A stretch of DNA of 64,000 nucleotides. It comes from an uncultured Vampirovibrio sp. Its GTDB lineage: Bacteria > Cyanobacteriota > Vampirovibrionia > Gastranaerophilales > Gastranaerophilaceae. The notes under the pieces are model-generated. The model was given only the letters and a program-made list of their open reading frames with translations, did not search any database and had not been told where the DNA came from. A program made the position numbers and the translations under genes. The stretch is taken from the NCBI GenBank assembly GCA_910578465.1, contig CAJTPW010000003.1, positions 147,155 to 211,154 on the forward strand. Reading direction: 5' to 3'. Positions 17,032 to 26,474 of this stretch are shown piece after piece (positions within the stretch are counted from its first letter, which is position 1; each line of letters opens with the position of its first letter).

Positions 17032-18321
17032 GTGGAAAATACTGTTGTTGTTGGCGCTCAATTTGGAGATGAAGGTAAGGCAAAGATTACAGACCTTCTG
17101 GCAGAAAACGCGGATGTCGTAATCAGATATCAGGGCGGCTCAAACGCAGGCCACACGGTTGTTTCAAACGGTAAAAAATATAAATTTCATCTTATCCCGT
17201 CAGGAATTTTGTATGAAAATAAAATCTGTTTTATCGGTGCGGGCGTTGTGATTAACCCGCTTGATTTCCAAAAAGAAATGACAGAACTTATTTCAGACGG
17301 GGTGAGTGAGGCGCATTTCAAGGAAGCGCTTAAAATTCACCCGCTTGCACATGTTACAATGCCCTGGCACACAGAGATTGACGGGTATTCAGAGTCCGCA
17401 CTCGGAAAGAATAAAATAGGTACGACAAAAAAAGGTATAGGCCCCACATATACCGATAAATACGCACGCTCAGGCATTCGCGTTGAAGATTTATTTAATG
17501 AAGAAACGTTAAGCGAAAAGCTTGATGCAATATTGCCGCTTAAAAATAAAAGTCTGGAGAAGGTTTACGGTTTGCAGCCGTATTCAAAGGAAGATGTAAC
17601 GGCACTTTGCAGAAAATACAGAGATATTTTTGCTCCGTTTGTATGTTTTGAATGGCAAAAGGTGCTCGATGATACCAAAAGAAATAAAACAATTCTCTTT
17701 GAAGGTGCTCAGGGCGTGCTTTTAGACATTGATTACGGCACATACCCTTATGTTACAAGCTCAAACCCTGTCGGGGGCGGTGCTGCGGTTGGTGCTTCAA
17801 TGGGCCCGCTTGCAATAAAGGAGGTTATAGGTGTATTTAAGGCCTATATTACGCGTGTTGGCGAGGGGCCTTTTGTGACGGAATTAACGGATGAAACAGG
17901 CGAAAAAATCCAAAAAATCGGCGCCGAATTCGGTGTAACAACAGGAAGGGCAAGACGCTGCGGCTGGTTTGACGCCGTTATTGCAAAATACAGTGTTCTT
18001 GTTGGGGGAATTTCATCTATTGCGCTCACAAAACTTGATGTTTTCGATACTTTCCCTGAAATCAAGCTTTGTGCGGCATACAGAAATGTGAAAACGGGCG
18101 AGGTGAGCGAATATTACCCTACAAATGTTTACACTCACAAAGACTATGAGCCTGTTTATGAGGTATTTAAGGGCTGGATGTGCGACACTACAAACGTTAA
18201 AAGCTTTGACGGTCTTCCAGATGAGGCCAAAATCTATCTTAAACGCCTTGAAGAGGTTTCAGGTGCACCTATAAAGATTGTGAGCACAGGGCCTGACCGC
18301 GAACAGACAATGTTTGTATAG
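17032..18321 (+). CDS. purA: Adenylosuccinate synthetase
   Basis: Joins IMP and aspartate using GTP, the first dedicated step to AMP. The start chosen is the GTG at 17032: AGGAG lies seven bases before it and the product then begins with the family-typical ENTVVVGAQFGDEGKAKI, giving 429 residues. An upstream in-frame TTG at 16963, also with a GGGAG before it, would add 23 residues not found in the family. Visible motifs: GDEGKAK (P-loop), QGGSNAGHTVV, IGTTKKGIGPTYTDK, FEGAQGVLLDIDYGTYPYVTSSN and TGRARRCGWFD. Canonical GKGK is GKAK here. Confidence 0.97.
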   Translation: MENTVVVGAQFGDEGKAKITDLLAENADVVIRYQGGSNAGHTVVSNGKKYKFHLIPSGILYENKICFIGAGVVINPLDFQKEMTELISDGVSEAHFKEALKIHPLAHVTMPWHTEIDGYSESALGKNKIGTTKKGIGPTYTDKYARSGIRVEDLFNEETLSEKLDAILPLKNKSLEKVYGLQPYSKEDVTALCRKYRDIFAPFVCFEWQKVLDDTKRNKTILFEGAQGVLLDIDYGTYPYVTSSNPVGGGAAVGASMGPLAIKEVIGVFKAYITRVGEGPFVTELTDETGEKIQKIGAEFGVTTGRARRCGWFDAVIAKYSVLVGGISSIALTKLDVFDTFPEIKLCAAYRNVKTGEVSEYYPTNVYTHKDYEPVYEVFKGWMCDTTNVKSFDGLPDEAKIYLKRLEEVSGAPIKIVSTGPDREQTMFV

Positions 18322-18364
18322 GTATAACGGCTTAAATATGGGCTGAAGTCCTTTAAAATGGGGG

Positions 18365-19018
18365 TTAGACCCTTTCAAGGGCTTGGATGAATTTTTTAAC
18401 ATCGTCTGTAATTATTAAATCGGGGTTTTTGTTTGCAAAATCAGTAAGCAAAATAACTGCGGGGTCAACTTTTCCTTCTTTTGCAAGGATGATGGCGACA
18501 ACAATTGCATTAAAGGGGTTTACATTCAAATTTTTCAACAAAAAATCTTTTTTGGATTTTGTAATTCCTAAAAGTTCATAAGATGTTACAAGGTTTTTAT
18601 AGTATTCAAATTTCATGCAGTCTTGCATAATTGCTCTTTCAAAGCAGGTTTTTGCCATTTCGGAAAAATCCGCATCGGCGCGGGTTAAATTTCTTGTTCT
18701 TTGAATTTCGCCAAAAATAAGATAAACTTTGCCCAGATTATTATAATAAACCGCTGTGGACTGAGAATTCGGGTTTATTGCGATTGCGATTTTAAATTCT
18801 TTAAGTGCTGCAAAATAATCCTGTTCCCTGAAATAATTTACACCACGCCTGTTGTGGGTGTTTGCATTTTTTTGCGCATCAACCGGGTTTGTAACCGAAA
18901 CTTCGTTAAGGTGTGCGTATGCTGTATTCTCAAGGGAATTCTTAAAGGAAAGAGGGCACCCAAAAAGGCACAAAAGCACGCTTGCGGATATTAAAAATAT
19001 TTTTTGAAACTTCTTCAT
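18365..19018 (-). CDS. TPR-containing putative lipoprotein
   Basis: The 217-residue product starts with a lipoprotein-like signal (MKKFQKIFLISASVLLCLFGC; LFGC is an acceptable lipobox with Cys at 21). Two or three TPR units follow, clearest at ANTHNRRGVNYFREQDYFAALKEF and AVYYNNLGKVYLIFG. It is likely anchored at the outer face of a membrane and serves as a protein-interaction module. It begins only three bases after the MBL hydrolase gene ends, so it belongs to the malQ-downstream transcript. No specific partner can be named. Confidence 0.82.
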   Translation of the reverse strand: MKKFQKIFLISASVLLCLFGCPLSFKNSLENTAYAHLNEVSVTNPVDAQKNANTHNRRGVNYFREQDYFAALKEFKIAIAINPNSQSTAVYYNNLGKVYLIFGEIQRTRNLTRADADFSEMAKTCFERAIMQDCMKFEYYKNLVTSYELLGITKSKKDFLLKNLNVNPFNAIVVAIILAKEGKVDPAVILLTDFANKNPDLIITDDVKKFIQALERV

Positions 19019-19021
19019 ACC

Positions 19022-19972
19022 CTATATAATAATTTCCAAATTTTCTTTGGCAAATATGAAATTTCCATTCGTATTTTCATTTGCAAAACAAAACTCTTTT
19101 TCGAGCATATCCAAAATTCCATCATCATAATTCGGGTCAAAATGGAAGAAGACAAGTCTTTTTGCTTTTGCAAATTTTGCTGTTTCAATTGCCATATTGA
19201 AGGTAGAATGACCGAAGCCCTGTTTTGGTAAAATCGGGGAAATATAGTCCTGATGAGTATATTGAGCGTCGTGAATTAAAAGGTCCGCCCCGTGTGCAAA
19301 TTCAATAAATTTCTTATCACAGCCGACGTAGCTTTCCTTATCCGTTGCATATACAATGCTTTTTCCTTTGTATTCAATTTTTATGCAAAGAGAGCCGTTT
19401 TTAGGATGTGCCGTGGTTTTATGGGCAGAAATTATGACATCGTCTTCTCTTGTGTCTTCGTGCATATATTTGTTAAATTCGCTCGATTTTATAAAAACCT
19501 TTGTGTTGTTAGGTTTTATGATTAAAATATGTTTTAATTGAAAATCGTGAATATTGAAATTTGACGGGATTTCATCCGTTGAAACAGGGAAAACTTTTTC
19601 AAAAAGCACATCCGAAAGATTTTCTTTTAAACTTTTGTTCGGATATGGCAAGCCGTAGACATCAAGCGTGGTGGTCGGGATAAATAACGGTGCGAAAAAC
19701 TGAAGCCCCTGAATATGGTCCTGATGGATGTGGCTTAAAAGAAGAGTGGCATCTACGGATTTTCTTGAATATAAATCCGTGCCCGATAAAATATGTTCTT
19801 TTTGCAGGTCGCGTCCGAGGTCTATAATTCCTGTGCCTGCATCAAGGATAATCAGGCGGCCGCCTGCCTGTATTTCAACACAGCTTGTATTTCCGCCGTA
19901 TTTTAAAAAACTTTGGTGAGGCACAGGGTGCGAACCCCTGACCCCTCTGAATTTTACTTTAATTTCCTGCAT
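19022..19972 (-). CDS. MBL-fold metallo-hydrolase
   Basis: A metallo-beta-lactamase fold enzyme of 316 residues. It shows RGVRGSHPVP near the start, NTSCVEI, LIILDAGTG, the metal-binding HIHQDH (HxHxDH) near residue 82, and later histidines in LIHDAQYTHQDY and a terminal VFFHFDPNYDD. The family includes phosphodiesterases and RNase Z relatives; the substrate is unknown. There is no signal peptide, so it should be cytoplasmic. Its start overlaps the end of the phosphoesterase gene by 14 bases, implying translational coupling. Confidence 0.88.
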   Translation of the reverse strand: MQEIKVKFRGVRGSHPVPHQSFLKYGGNTSCVEIQAGGRLIILDAGTGIIDLGRDLQKEHILSGTDLYSRKSVDATLLLSHIHQDHIQGLQFFAPLFIPTTTLDVYGLPYPNKSLKENLSDVLFEKVFPVSTDEIPSNFNIHDFQLKHILIIKPNNTKVFIKSSEFNKYMHEDTREDDVIISAHKTTAHPKNGSLCIKIEYKGKSIVYATDKESYVGCDKKFIEFAHGADLLIHDAQYTHQDYISPILPKQGFGHSTFNMAIETAKFAKAKRLVFFHFDPNYDDGILDMLEKEFCFANENTNGNFIFAKENLEIII

Positions 19973-21431
19973 TATTTTCCGTATTCGTTTTTGAAGCTTC
20001 TTCTTTTACTTTTTTGGCGTTTTCATCAGCCTTTTTTGCCGCCTTTTTAGCCTCTTTTTTTGCTTCAAGTTCCGCTTGTTTTTTAGCTTTTTTAACTTCT
20101 GCTTCCTTTGCCTTCAATTCTTTTTCGGCTTGTCTTTGAGCCTCTTTTAAAGCTTTTTCTTCCGCTTTTTTAGCCCTATCAGCTTCTTTCTGACTTGCTT
20201 TTTGGGCTTTAAGTTCTTCTTTTTGACGGGCTTTAAGAGCGTTTTCATCCGCTTTTTTGGCTTCATTTGCCTGTTTTTCTTCCGCCTTTAAAACCTCTTT
20301 TTGAGCCTTTTCCTCTGCCTTTTTAGCTTTATCGGCTTCTTTTTGTGCTTTTGCAGCCTCTTTTTGGAGCTCTTTATCTTCTTTTATTGTTTTTGGTTTT
20401 TCTTCTTTTAATTCATTGTCATAATCTTTATTTTTTCTGATTGTAATAATAACACTGTGGTCATTTGGAAGTCCTCTTAAAGTGGCTGAAGCTATGGCAT
20501 TCAGCTTGCTGCTCTTTTGAACTTCTTCAAGCCCTGTTTCCATATATTTAATGTTGAAAATGGTTCTGTCTTTGTAATTTGTAATGTTTACATAACGAAA
20601 TGCGTTAGGGTAAGTTACAAGAGAAGGGGTTGAAACGTGAATAATGTTTCCCTGTCTCATAATTTTTGTTGCGTGATAATGGCCTGAAAATATTGCTATC
20701 GGCGTTTTTTTGTACTCTTTTATAATATCCATATAGGTTTCGTTGTTTACAATCCTGTGATGTTCGGATTTAAACGGTTCCACAACAGGGTGGTGCTGGA
20801 ATATTACAATAACTTTGTCTTTGTTTGCTTCCAGTTCTCCTTTTAAAAATTCAGCCTGTTCAACCGTTAATTTTCCGTTTGCGGTGACGGCCTCATCACT
20901 TGTGGTATCCAAAACAATTACGCGGTAATCATTTTTTGGGGAAAAGGCATACCAGCTTTTTGTAAACATATAATAAGGGTTGCATTTTTTAATTATATTT
21001 AGCGCCTCGTTTTTGTCTATATAAGGCGGTGCATTTTTGTCTTCCGTTTGTATCTGGCGTGCGTCGTGGTTTCCAAATGTCATAAGGGGCGGATATTTAA
21101 GCTTTGTAAGCAAAATAAAGAAGTCTCTGTAAGATTTTTTTAAGGGCTCATCAACCATATCGCCCGTAAACATTACAAAATCAAGCATTTTGATATTGTT
21201 TGTTTGCTTTATGGCATCTTCAAGAAGTGCCTTAGAACTTGATAATACCTTGTATGATGTGTCTTCTCTGTCAGAAATATGAGTATCCGAGATTTGGACA
21301 AAACTTAATTCCATATCTCTGAAAGAAAAGTCCGCAAATGCGGCATTTCCGTTGTGTGCAAAAAGTCCTTGCCCTGTTTGAATTACAAGGGCAAGGAGAA
21401 ATACCGTTAAAAATCTTACTGTCTTTTTCAT
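19959..21431 (-). CDS. Secreted calcineurin-like phosphoesterase with charged helical tail
   Basis: The start is placed at the ATG 21431, with AGGAA ten bases before it, because it yields a signal peptide (MKKTVRFLTVFLLALVIQTG, then AHNGNAAFA). The 490-residue product has metallophosphoesterase motifs: SDTHISD, FTGDMVDEP, TFGNHDAR, FQHHPV and FSGHYHATK. The last ~130 residues are an almost pure Lys/Glu/Ala helix of the type KADKAKKAEEKAQKEVLKA, likely a long single helix or coiled coil. Such tails can bind envelope polymers or act as spacers; the role here is unknown. It lies 52 bases downstream of malQ. Confidence 0.88.
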   Translation of the reverse strand: MKKTVRFLTVFLLALVIQTGQGLFAHNGNAAFADFSFRDMELSFVQISDTHISDREDTSYKVLSSSKALLEDAIKQTNNIKMLDFVMFTGDMVDEPLKKSYRDFFILLTKLKYPPLMTFGNHDARQIQTEDKNAPPYIDKNEALNIIKKCNPYYMFTKSWYAFSPKNDYRVIVLDTTSDEAVTANGKLTVEQAEFLKGELEANKDKVIVIFQHHPVVEPFKSEHHRIVNNETYMDIIKEYKKTPIAIFSGHYHATKIMRQGNIIHVSTPSLVTYPNAFRYVNITNYKDRTIFNIKYMETGLEEVQKSSKLNAIASATLRGLPNDHSVIITIRKNKDYDNELKEEKPKTIKEDKELQKEAAKAQKEADKAKKAEEKAQKEVLKAEEKQANEAKKADENALKARQKEELKAQKASQKEADRAKKAEEKALKEAQRQAEKELKAKEAEVKKAKKQAELEAKKEAKKAAKKADENAKKVKEEASKTNTENNAGN

Positions 21432-21483
21432 AACTTTTTGTTTCCTGTTTTTAAGGCGTTCCGCAATTTTTACGGTACCTTCT

Positions 21484-23370
21484 CTATGCAATTGATTCGA
21501 GTTTTTTAATTAATTCCGCATTCTGTGCCGCAAAATCGTTTCCTCTTGCTTTGATTGCATAAATGAGCGCCAGAGGAAGATTTAAGGCATCACCCGATTC
21601 CAGTCTTCTTTCATAAAATTCTTCAAAATGATCGGGAAGCCTTAATGTCCAGTTGGGGTCTCCGGAAGTTCCCGGTCTGTTATAGACTTCGTTTATTCCA
21701 AAGAAATCCGTGAAGAAAATCTGAACATTTTCGTTCTTTGCGGCAAAAATTTCAACGAGCTTTGAAAAAGCAAGAAATTTATCGTCCGTATAGAGCCTTT
21801 CTCTTACCGCATCACGGTTTTCAGCATTTGCATAAAGATCGTCCATAAGGTTATCCACATGCGGGGTTAATTCAGCTTTGCCCATCATAGACTGCGCCCA
21901 CATTCTGATTGGTTCGTTGTCGTGTGTGCCGACCATTGCCCAGGAGTTTTCCGTAATGTTGCAGCATCTGTATGCGTGGTCTTTTTCTTCAGCAACAACA
22001 AACTGTACAAGCTTCATGCCTGCAAGCTGATATTTTTCCATAACGCGAACAACAGGATATGTAAGGGTTCCGAGGTCTTCCGCAACAATTGCGTCTTTAT
22101 CGAGCCCGGCCTCTTTTGCGGCCGCAATGACGATTTTTTCAATGGTTCTTCCATACCTTGAAATTTGTTCATCATCAAGCTTTGTAATCCATTTTTCTTT
22201 ATCAGGTTCAACCCCGTTATTTGTATCGTCTTCTCTTGCGATAGAATATTTCTTTAATTCGGGGTGGAATGGAGAAGAGTATAGTCTTCCTGCGCCCTCT
22301 TCAACTTTTGGAAGTGCACCCTTTTTGTATACCCACGGGTCGATAAGTCCTACGGTGTGGTCAATTCTCACGCCGCCCGGGTTTTCTTTAAACATTTTTA
22401 AATAAAGCTTATAAAGAAGTTCGCCCGCTTCGCCAAGGTTTCCGTCTTCGTTAAACATTTTTTCAGGGTCTACAACGCTGAAACCCCATGCCTGACCGTC
22501 TTTTGAAAAATAATCGGGCGGGCAGCCAAGGCACCAGCCATCTAAAAATAATGATTTATAGGCCCAATTGTCTCTGTCTGAGAAAGCAACCTGTCTGTCC
22601 GCTATCATTTTTAGGCCGTGCTCTTTGGCATATTGTCTTGTTTTTTCGCTCTGCTGTGCTGTGATAAACTGTGCAAGCTTATATTTTCCGATAACATCGG
22701 CATATTTTTCGGTTATTTCTTTAATTCTTGCATTTGCCTTGTCTCTGTCCCATGTTGAAAAAAGGTCGCGGTCAAGCTCGTTTTCCCACTGCGGCCAGTA
22801 ATCCGATCCGTGCTCAAGTGTGAAAGCTTCATACAATGCGTCGTTATCAAGCCAGAAAGCATTTTCGGTTTTAAATTTTTCGAAATCTTCCTTCATTTTA
22901 TCTGAAGCATTCAGTTTATAGTTTTCATAAACTTCATCCATAACTTCATTTAAAACATCAATGGAATATGTATATGCGGCTTTGTTTTCATATAGTTTCG
23001 GGTTATCTTTTACAATTTTTTCCAATGTCACCGCAGATAAAAGGTTGTCATATTCAGGTGTTGTTAAAGAAATTAAGTCCATAAACAGGGGGTTTTGTGA
23101 AAAAACCGTACCTGTATAGGGGGAAGAATCGCTCGGTTTGGTTTTACCGTTCGGCCCCAATTGAATTGCGTTAAACATTCCGCCTGCAAAGTCCATAAGT
23201 TCCTTTGCGCCGTTTGAATTATATGTTCCAAACCCTGTATTTTCGTTTAAAAGGGAGGGAAAACTTACCCCATGCAAAATTAAAGCCATATTCTTTTTGT
23301 TTAAGGCGCCAAGTGCCTCTTTTACAATTTGCTTGTAGCTTGAATTTATTTTTTTATCTGTCGTTTGCAT
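21484..23370 (-). CDS. malQ: 4-alpha-glucanotransferase
   Basis: GH77 amylomaltase that transfers maltodextrin segments and acts in glycogen or maltodextrin metabolism. In 628 residues the catalytic motifs are visible: RIDHTVGLIDPWVY (nucleophile Asp), VAEDLGTLTYPV (acid/base Glu) and GTHDNEPIRMW (stabilising Asp). The N-terminal GVSFPSLLNENTGFGTY resembles the glucan-binding start of the family. A strong AGGAGG precedes the ATG. It is somewhat longer than the usual 500-residue bacterial enzyme, mostly by an insertion around residues 130-230, and closer to longer variants. Confidence 0.92.
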   Translation of the reverse strand: MQTTDKKINSSYKQIVKEALGALNKKNMALILHGVSFPSLLNENTGFGTYNSNGAKELMDFAGGMFNAIQLGPNGKTKPSDSSPYTGTVFSQNPLFMDLISLTTPEYDNLLSAVTLEKIVKDNPKLYENKAAYTYSIDVLNEVMDEVYENYKLNASDKMKEDFEKFKTENAFWLDNDALYEAFTLEHGSDYWPQWENELDRDLFSTWDRDKANARIKEITEKYADVIGKYKLAQFITAQQSEKTRQYAKEHGLKMIADRQVAFSDRDNWAYKSLFLDGWCLGCPPDYFSKDGQAWGFSVVDPEKMFNEDGNLGEAGELLYKLYLKMFKENPGGVRIDHTVGLIDPWVYKKGALPKVEEGAGRLYSSPFHPELKKYSIAREDDTNNGVEPDKEKWITKLDDEQISRYGRTIEKIVIAAAKEAGLDKDAIVAEDLGTLTYPVVRVMEKYQLAGMKLVQFVVAEEKDHAYRCCNITENSWAMVGTHDNEPIRMWAQSMMGKAELTPHVDNLMDDLYANAENRDAVRERLYTDDKFLAFSKLVEIFAAKNENVQIFFTDFFGINEVYNRPGTSGDPNWTLRLPDHFEEFYERRLESGDALNLPLALIYAIKARGNDFAAQNAELIKKLESIA

Positions 23371-23405
23371 AGAAACAATTTCCTCCTAAATATATAATAT
23401 AAAGT

Positions 23406-24089
23406 CTAATAACTTGTTAAGCCCCGTTTTTGGAGATATTCCCTCACATCATTCAGGGCGGATTGAACAATGCGTGTAATTCTTGAACTTGATAATCCCA
23501 CCATCTGTGCAATCTGTTTTACCTGCATATTGCGGTAAAATCTGTATTCAACGATAGTCCTGTCTTTTTGCGGAAGTGTTGCGATAGCTTCCCTTATTAC
23601 ACGTCCTAATTCCGTAATTTCGGCCTTTTCATCAGGTGTGGCTGATGTATCTTTTATGAAATCAAAAGGTGAATCCGTATCGGATGAAGCCGATGCAATC
23701 GAATCTATTGATAAAATGGTTTCATAAATTGCTTCACGAACTTTTGCGGGCGAAACATCAAGGCTTGAAGATTCATCATTTCCGTTTGTTGTTTCTTCCC
23801 CTTCTTCATCAACCTCTTTTTTGTGTTTTAGCGTGTACCATTTATATCTGTTTCTAAGTTCATTTCTGATAGCCCAGCGGACAGCCGTTGCAATGTATGA
23901 TGAATTATATTTTTCCAGCTGTTCATCCGACTTATTTTTTATCAAAGCCTGAATTGCAATAATGCCAATGGATACAAGTTCTTCGCATTCCACCATATGT
24001 GATGGAATTCGTCTGTATTCTACCCTTGCCACTTTTTGAATTATATCGATATAATCTTTTAATCTGTTTGATTGCAATTTAAGCGCCAT
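23406..24089 (-). CDS. Sigma-70 family factor (FliA/WhiG-like size)
   Basis: The 227 residues hold region 2 (ECEELVSIGIIAIQALI through YIATAVRWAIRNELRNRYKW) and region 4 (LPQKDRTIVEYRFYRNMQVKQIAQMVGLSSSRITRIVQSA). Region 1 is absent, so it is an alternative sigma. Between them is an acidic, Ser-rich linker (residues ~100-145) in place of a clear region 3. The gene directly upstream is flhB/sctU, which suggests a flagellar or secretion-linked sigma such as FliA, but the match is not decisive. Its promoter contains the recurring TAGTAAAAT element (24112-24120, minus strand). Confidence 0.85.
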   Translation of the reverse strand: MALKLQSNRLKDYIDIIQKVARVEYRRIPSHMVECEELVSIGIIAIQALIKNKSDEQLEKYNSSYIATAVRWAIRNELRNRYKWYTLKHKKEVDEEGEETTNGNDESSSLDVSPAKVREAIYETILSIDSIASASSDTDSPFDFIKDTSATPDEKAEITELGRVIREAIATLPQKDRTIVEYRFYRNMQVKQIAQMVGLSSSRITRIVQSALNDVREYLQKRGLTSY

Positions 24090-24172
24090 TTTCTCATTTT
24101 ACTTTAAGTAGATTTTACTATTTTTTTATCCTTTTTGCAAATATACCCCTCATTTGAAGTATATGAAATTTT

Positions 24173-25372
24173 TTATACGGAAGGTGGTCTTAAATTTTGG
24201 TTTGTTTTATTTGTTATATCAGTGTTTCGGGCAGGATTTATATTGGATTCGGGTGCTTTTGCGGGGTTTTGATTTTCGGTTTTTGCCTGCTGCACCGTTT
24301 TTTGAACGGCTTCGGGTGTCTTTTTCTTCAGGTTGTATACAAAAATCAATATTTCGGCAACAGCTTTGTATAAGTCGGGCGGAACCTCCTGATTAATTTC
24401 AACCATTCTGAATATCGCACGTGCCACGGGCGGGTTTTCGATGACGGGAATATTATGTTCGGACGCAATTTCTTTAATTTTCTTTGCAAAAAGCTCTGTC
24501 CCCTTTGCAAGAAGTTTTGGTGATTCCATTGTCTCGGCGTCATATTTTAGCGCACATGCAATATGTATCGGGTTTGTAACAACAAAATCAGCCTCGGGGA
24601 CCATATCCATCATTGACCTTTGCAGTAATTGCTGCCTTTTTTGTCGAAGTGCCGCTTTTACGTGCGGATCGCCTTCGGAGTTTTTATATTCATCTTTCAC
24701 CTCTTTAAAAGACATTTTTTGATCCTGCATAAATTTCCATTTTGTAACGCCGTAATCGGCTGCAGCAATGATTAAAAAGGCAATTCCCGCTTTAATAATA
24801 AAATCTACGATTAATTTACCAAAGGCGATTAATGTTGCAAATTGGTTATCAACCCCTGCAAGCATCAAAATTGCAGGGAAATGCTCCATATAAACAACCC
24901 AGCCTATGAACCCCAAAATTACAACTTTTGCAATGTTTTTTACAAGCTCAAAAAGGGTTTTTGGGCTTATCAGGTTTTTAAAATATTTTGTAGGATTCAG
25001 TTTATCGGGCTTTGGAATTAAAGGGGTGATTGTAAATAAGGGCCCCACCTGAATTAAATCTCCCAGAATTCCCATAAACCCTGCAAGAATAAGGATTGGA
25101 AGTATGATTAAAAAGGTTGGAATAAGTGTGGATGTTAAAATGTACATATAGCCTATCTCTTCAAGATGGGCATTTGGAATTTGTTCGTATAATTTTGAAT
25201 ATAAAAGAGAAATCTGCCCCCAGATAAAGGGCCCGAGAGCATATATTGCAGCAAACATAACAATTAAAGCAAGGGCTGTGGAAAAATCTTTTGATTTTAC
25301 AACCTGCCCTTCTTTTCTTGCCTTTTGAAGCTTCTGATGAGAGGCCTCAAACTGTTTATCTTCATCACCCAT
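24173..25372 (-). CDS. flhB: FlhB/SctU family export-switch protein
   Basis: Inner-membrane component of the flagellar or type III export gate that switches substrate class. The 399 residues start with the family's charged region (KLQKARKEGQVVKSKDFSTA), then four membrane segments (around 33-53, 85-110, 145-165 and 185-205), and a cytoplasmic domain with the autocleavage site NPIH (family consensus NPTH) in ADFVVTNPIHIACALKYD. A Pro/Asn-rich tail closes the protein. No other flagellar genes are in the window, so flagellar FlhB and SctU cannot be separated. The gap to the upstream glycosyltransferase is three bases. Confidence 0.9.
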   Translation of the reverse strand: MGDEDKQFEASHQKLQKARKEGQVVKSKDFSTALALIVMFAAIYALGPFIWGQISLLYSKLYEQIPNAHLEEIGYMYILTSTLIPTFLIILPILILAGFMGILGDLIQVGPLFTITPLIPKPDKLNPTKYFKNLISPKTLFELVKNIAKVVILGFIGWVVYMEHFPAILMLAGVDNQFATLIAFGKLIVDFIIKAGIAFLIIAAADYGVTKWKFMQDQKMSFKEVKDEYKNSEGDPHVKAALRQKRQQLLQRSMMDMVPEADFVVTNPIHIACALKYDAETMESPKLLAKGTELFAKKIKEIASEHNIPVIENPPVARAIFRMVEINQEVPPDLYKAVAEILIFVYNLKKKTPEAVQKTVQQAKTENQNPAKAPESNINPARNTDITNKTNQNLRPPSV

Positions 25373-25375
25373 AGT

Positions 25376-26365
25376 TTACCTTCGCCCTGTTTCAATTCCT
25401 TTTATTTTATTTTGAATATCGGAAACCACGGGGTGTCTTCTTTTCTTTCTTTTTATGATTGTAATCTCCTTAACGGGCTTTTTTGAAATTTCATATTCCG
25501 ATATTTTTTCAACAATTGTCATAAACAGATTATATCTGTTCAGCACCATATTTTTTGCACTTAAAATTGCATCTTTATTTTTCTCATAAAGATTATTTTC
25601 AATTGTATATTTAATTATGCCTTTGGCTTTTTCAATATCCAAATCTTCAAGAAGAATGAGGGAGTTTTTTGGGAAATATTCAAAAATATTCGGTGCACCG
25701 AAATATATAGGCATTGAATTACACAAAAATGCGTCCGTTAATTTTTCGCTGAAAAAATGAGGCTCCGAGGTGTCTTCCAAAACAACGGTATATTTTGAAG
25801 GGATTAAAATTTCATCTTTGTTTTTAACCCTGCTTTTTATTTTTAAATCAAATTCTTTCAACTCCTTTCTTAAAGAGCGCAAAAAATCAAGCTGTTGTTT
25901 TTTTGAATAAGATGAAGGTCTTTTGCCTTCTGCTTTTGTGCTTGTGATAGCGGAAAGCGTTATGGTTTTATCCATGGTTTTTAAGTTTTTATAAAAATCA
26001 TATCCTTGCTTGCATCCCCAAAGGGCCGAACTTTGCGTTCTTTCAAGGTTTTTAAGAGCACCTTCGTATCTTTCTTTTTTCTTTTTATACCAGCTTCCAA
26101 AAACTCTGTCCGCATAAGGATATGCTTTTTGCCAGTGGCCGTATTGTCTGTAATCTCCGGGGTTTTGGTGAAATACCCAGAGTTCTTTTGCATTCATCTT
26201 TATGTTTTTCGTGGAATAGTTTATAACAACCGCCAAATCTGCTTTATCAACGGGTTTTGCGGTAAATATTATATTACCTATTTTTGCGGTGTCCCCGTTT
26301 TGAAATTCGGGAATTTGTTTAAGAATATCATTTGAATTTTCAGGGTATATAAGCCTTGCGAGCAT
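25376..26365 (-). CDS. GT10 family fucosyltransferase
   Basis: The C-terminal half carries the alpha-1,3/1,4-fucosyltransferase signature: EDTSEPHFFSEKLTDAFLCNSMPIYFGAPNIFEYFP around residues 185-225. In known enzymes this region binds GDP-fucose. The N-terminal half has FHQNPGDYRQYGHW, matching the acceptor-side region only loosely. The 329 residues end in a strongly basic tail (IIKRKKRRHP), as in Helicobacter fucosyltransferases that sit on the membrane by such tails. It is encoded three bases upstream of flhB, so it could modify surface glycans or an appendage; that link is positional only. Confidence 0.85.
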   Translation of the reverse strand: MLARLIYPENSNDILKQIPEFQNGDTAKIGNIIFTAKPVDKADLAVVINYSTKNIKMNAKELWVFHQNPGDYRQYGHWQKAYPYADRVFGSWYKKKKERYEGALKNLERTQSSALWGCKQGYDFYKNLKTMDKTITLSAITSTKAEGKRPSSYSKKQQLDFLRSLRKELKEFDLKIKSRVKNKDEILIPSKYTVVLEDTSEPHFFSEKLTDAFLCNSMPIYFGAPNIFEYFPKNSLILLEDLDIEKAKGIIKYTIENNLYEKNKDAILSAKNMVLNRYNLFMTIVEKISEYEISKKPVKEITIIKRKKRRHPVVSDIQNKIKGIETGRR

Positions 26366-26428
26366 TTTTATCTAAACCTTCCATAATTTTAAGGGGATTA
26401 TTTTATTGTTTTAATTGCTATGGTATGG

Positions 26429-26464
26429 TTCAAAGACAAATTGCTTTTGCGATTTGTCTTTGAA
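26429..26464. repeat. Perfect 13-bp inverted repeat between apt and the GT10 gene
   Basis: TTCAAAGACAAAT (26429-26441) and ATTTGTCTTTGAA (26452-26464) are exact complements around a 10-base loop, and GC pairs in the loop extend the stem. Neither side has a T run, so it is not a standard intrinsic terminator. It may be an RNA-processing or stability hairpin downstream of apt. Confidence 0.7.
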
Positions 26465-26474
26465 GTACGTTTAT

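Noticed and set aside
26429..26464. Intrinsic terminator of apt
   Set aside because: The hairpin is perfect, but no T run follows on either strand.
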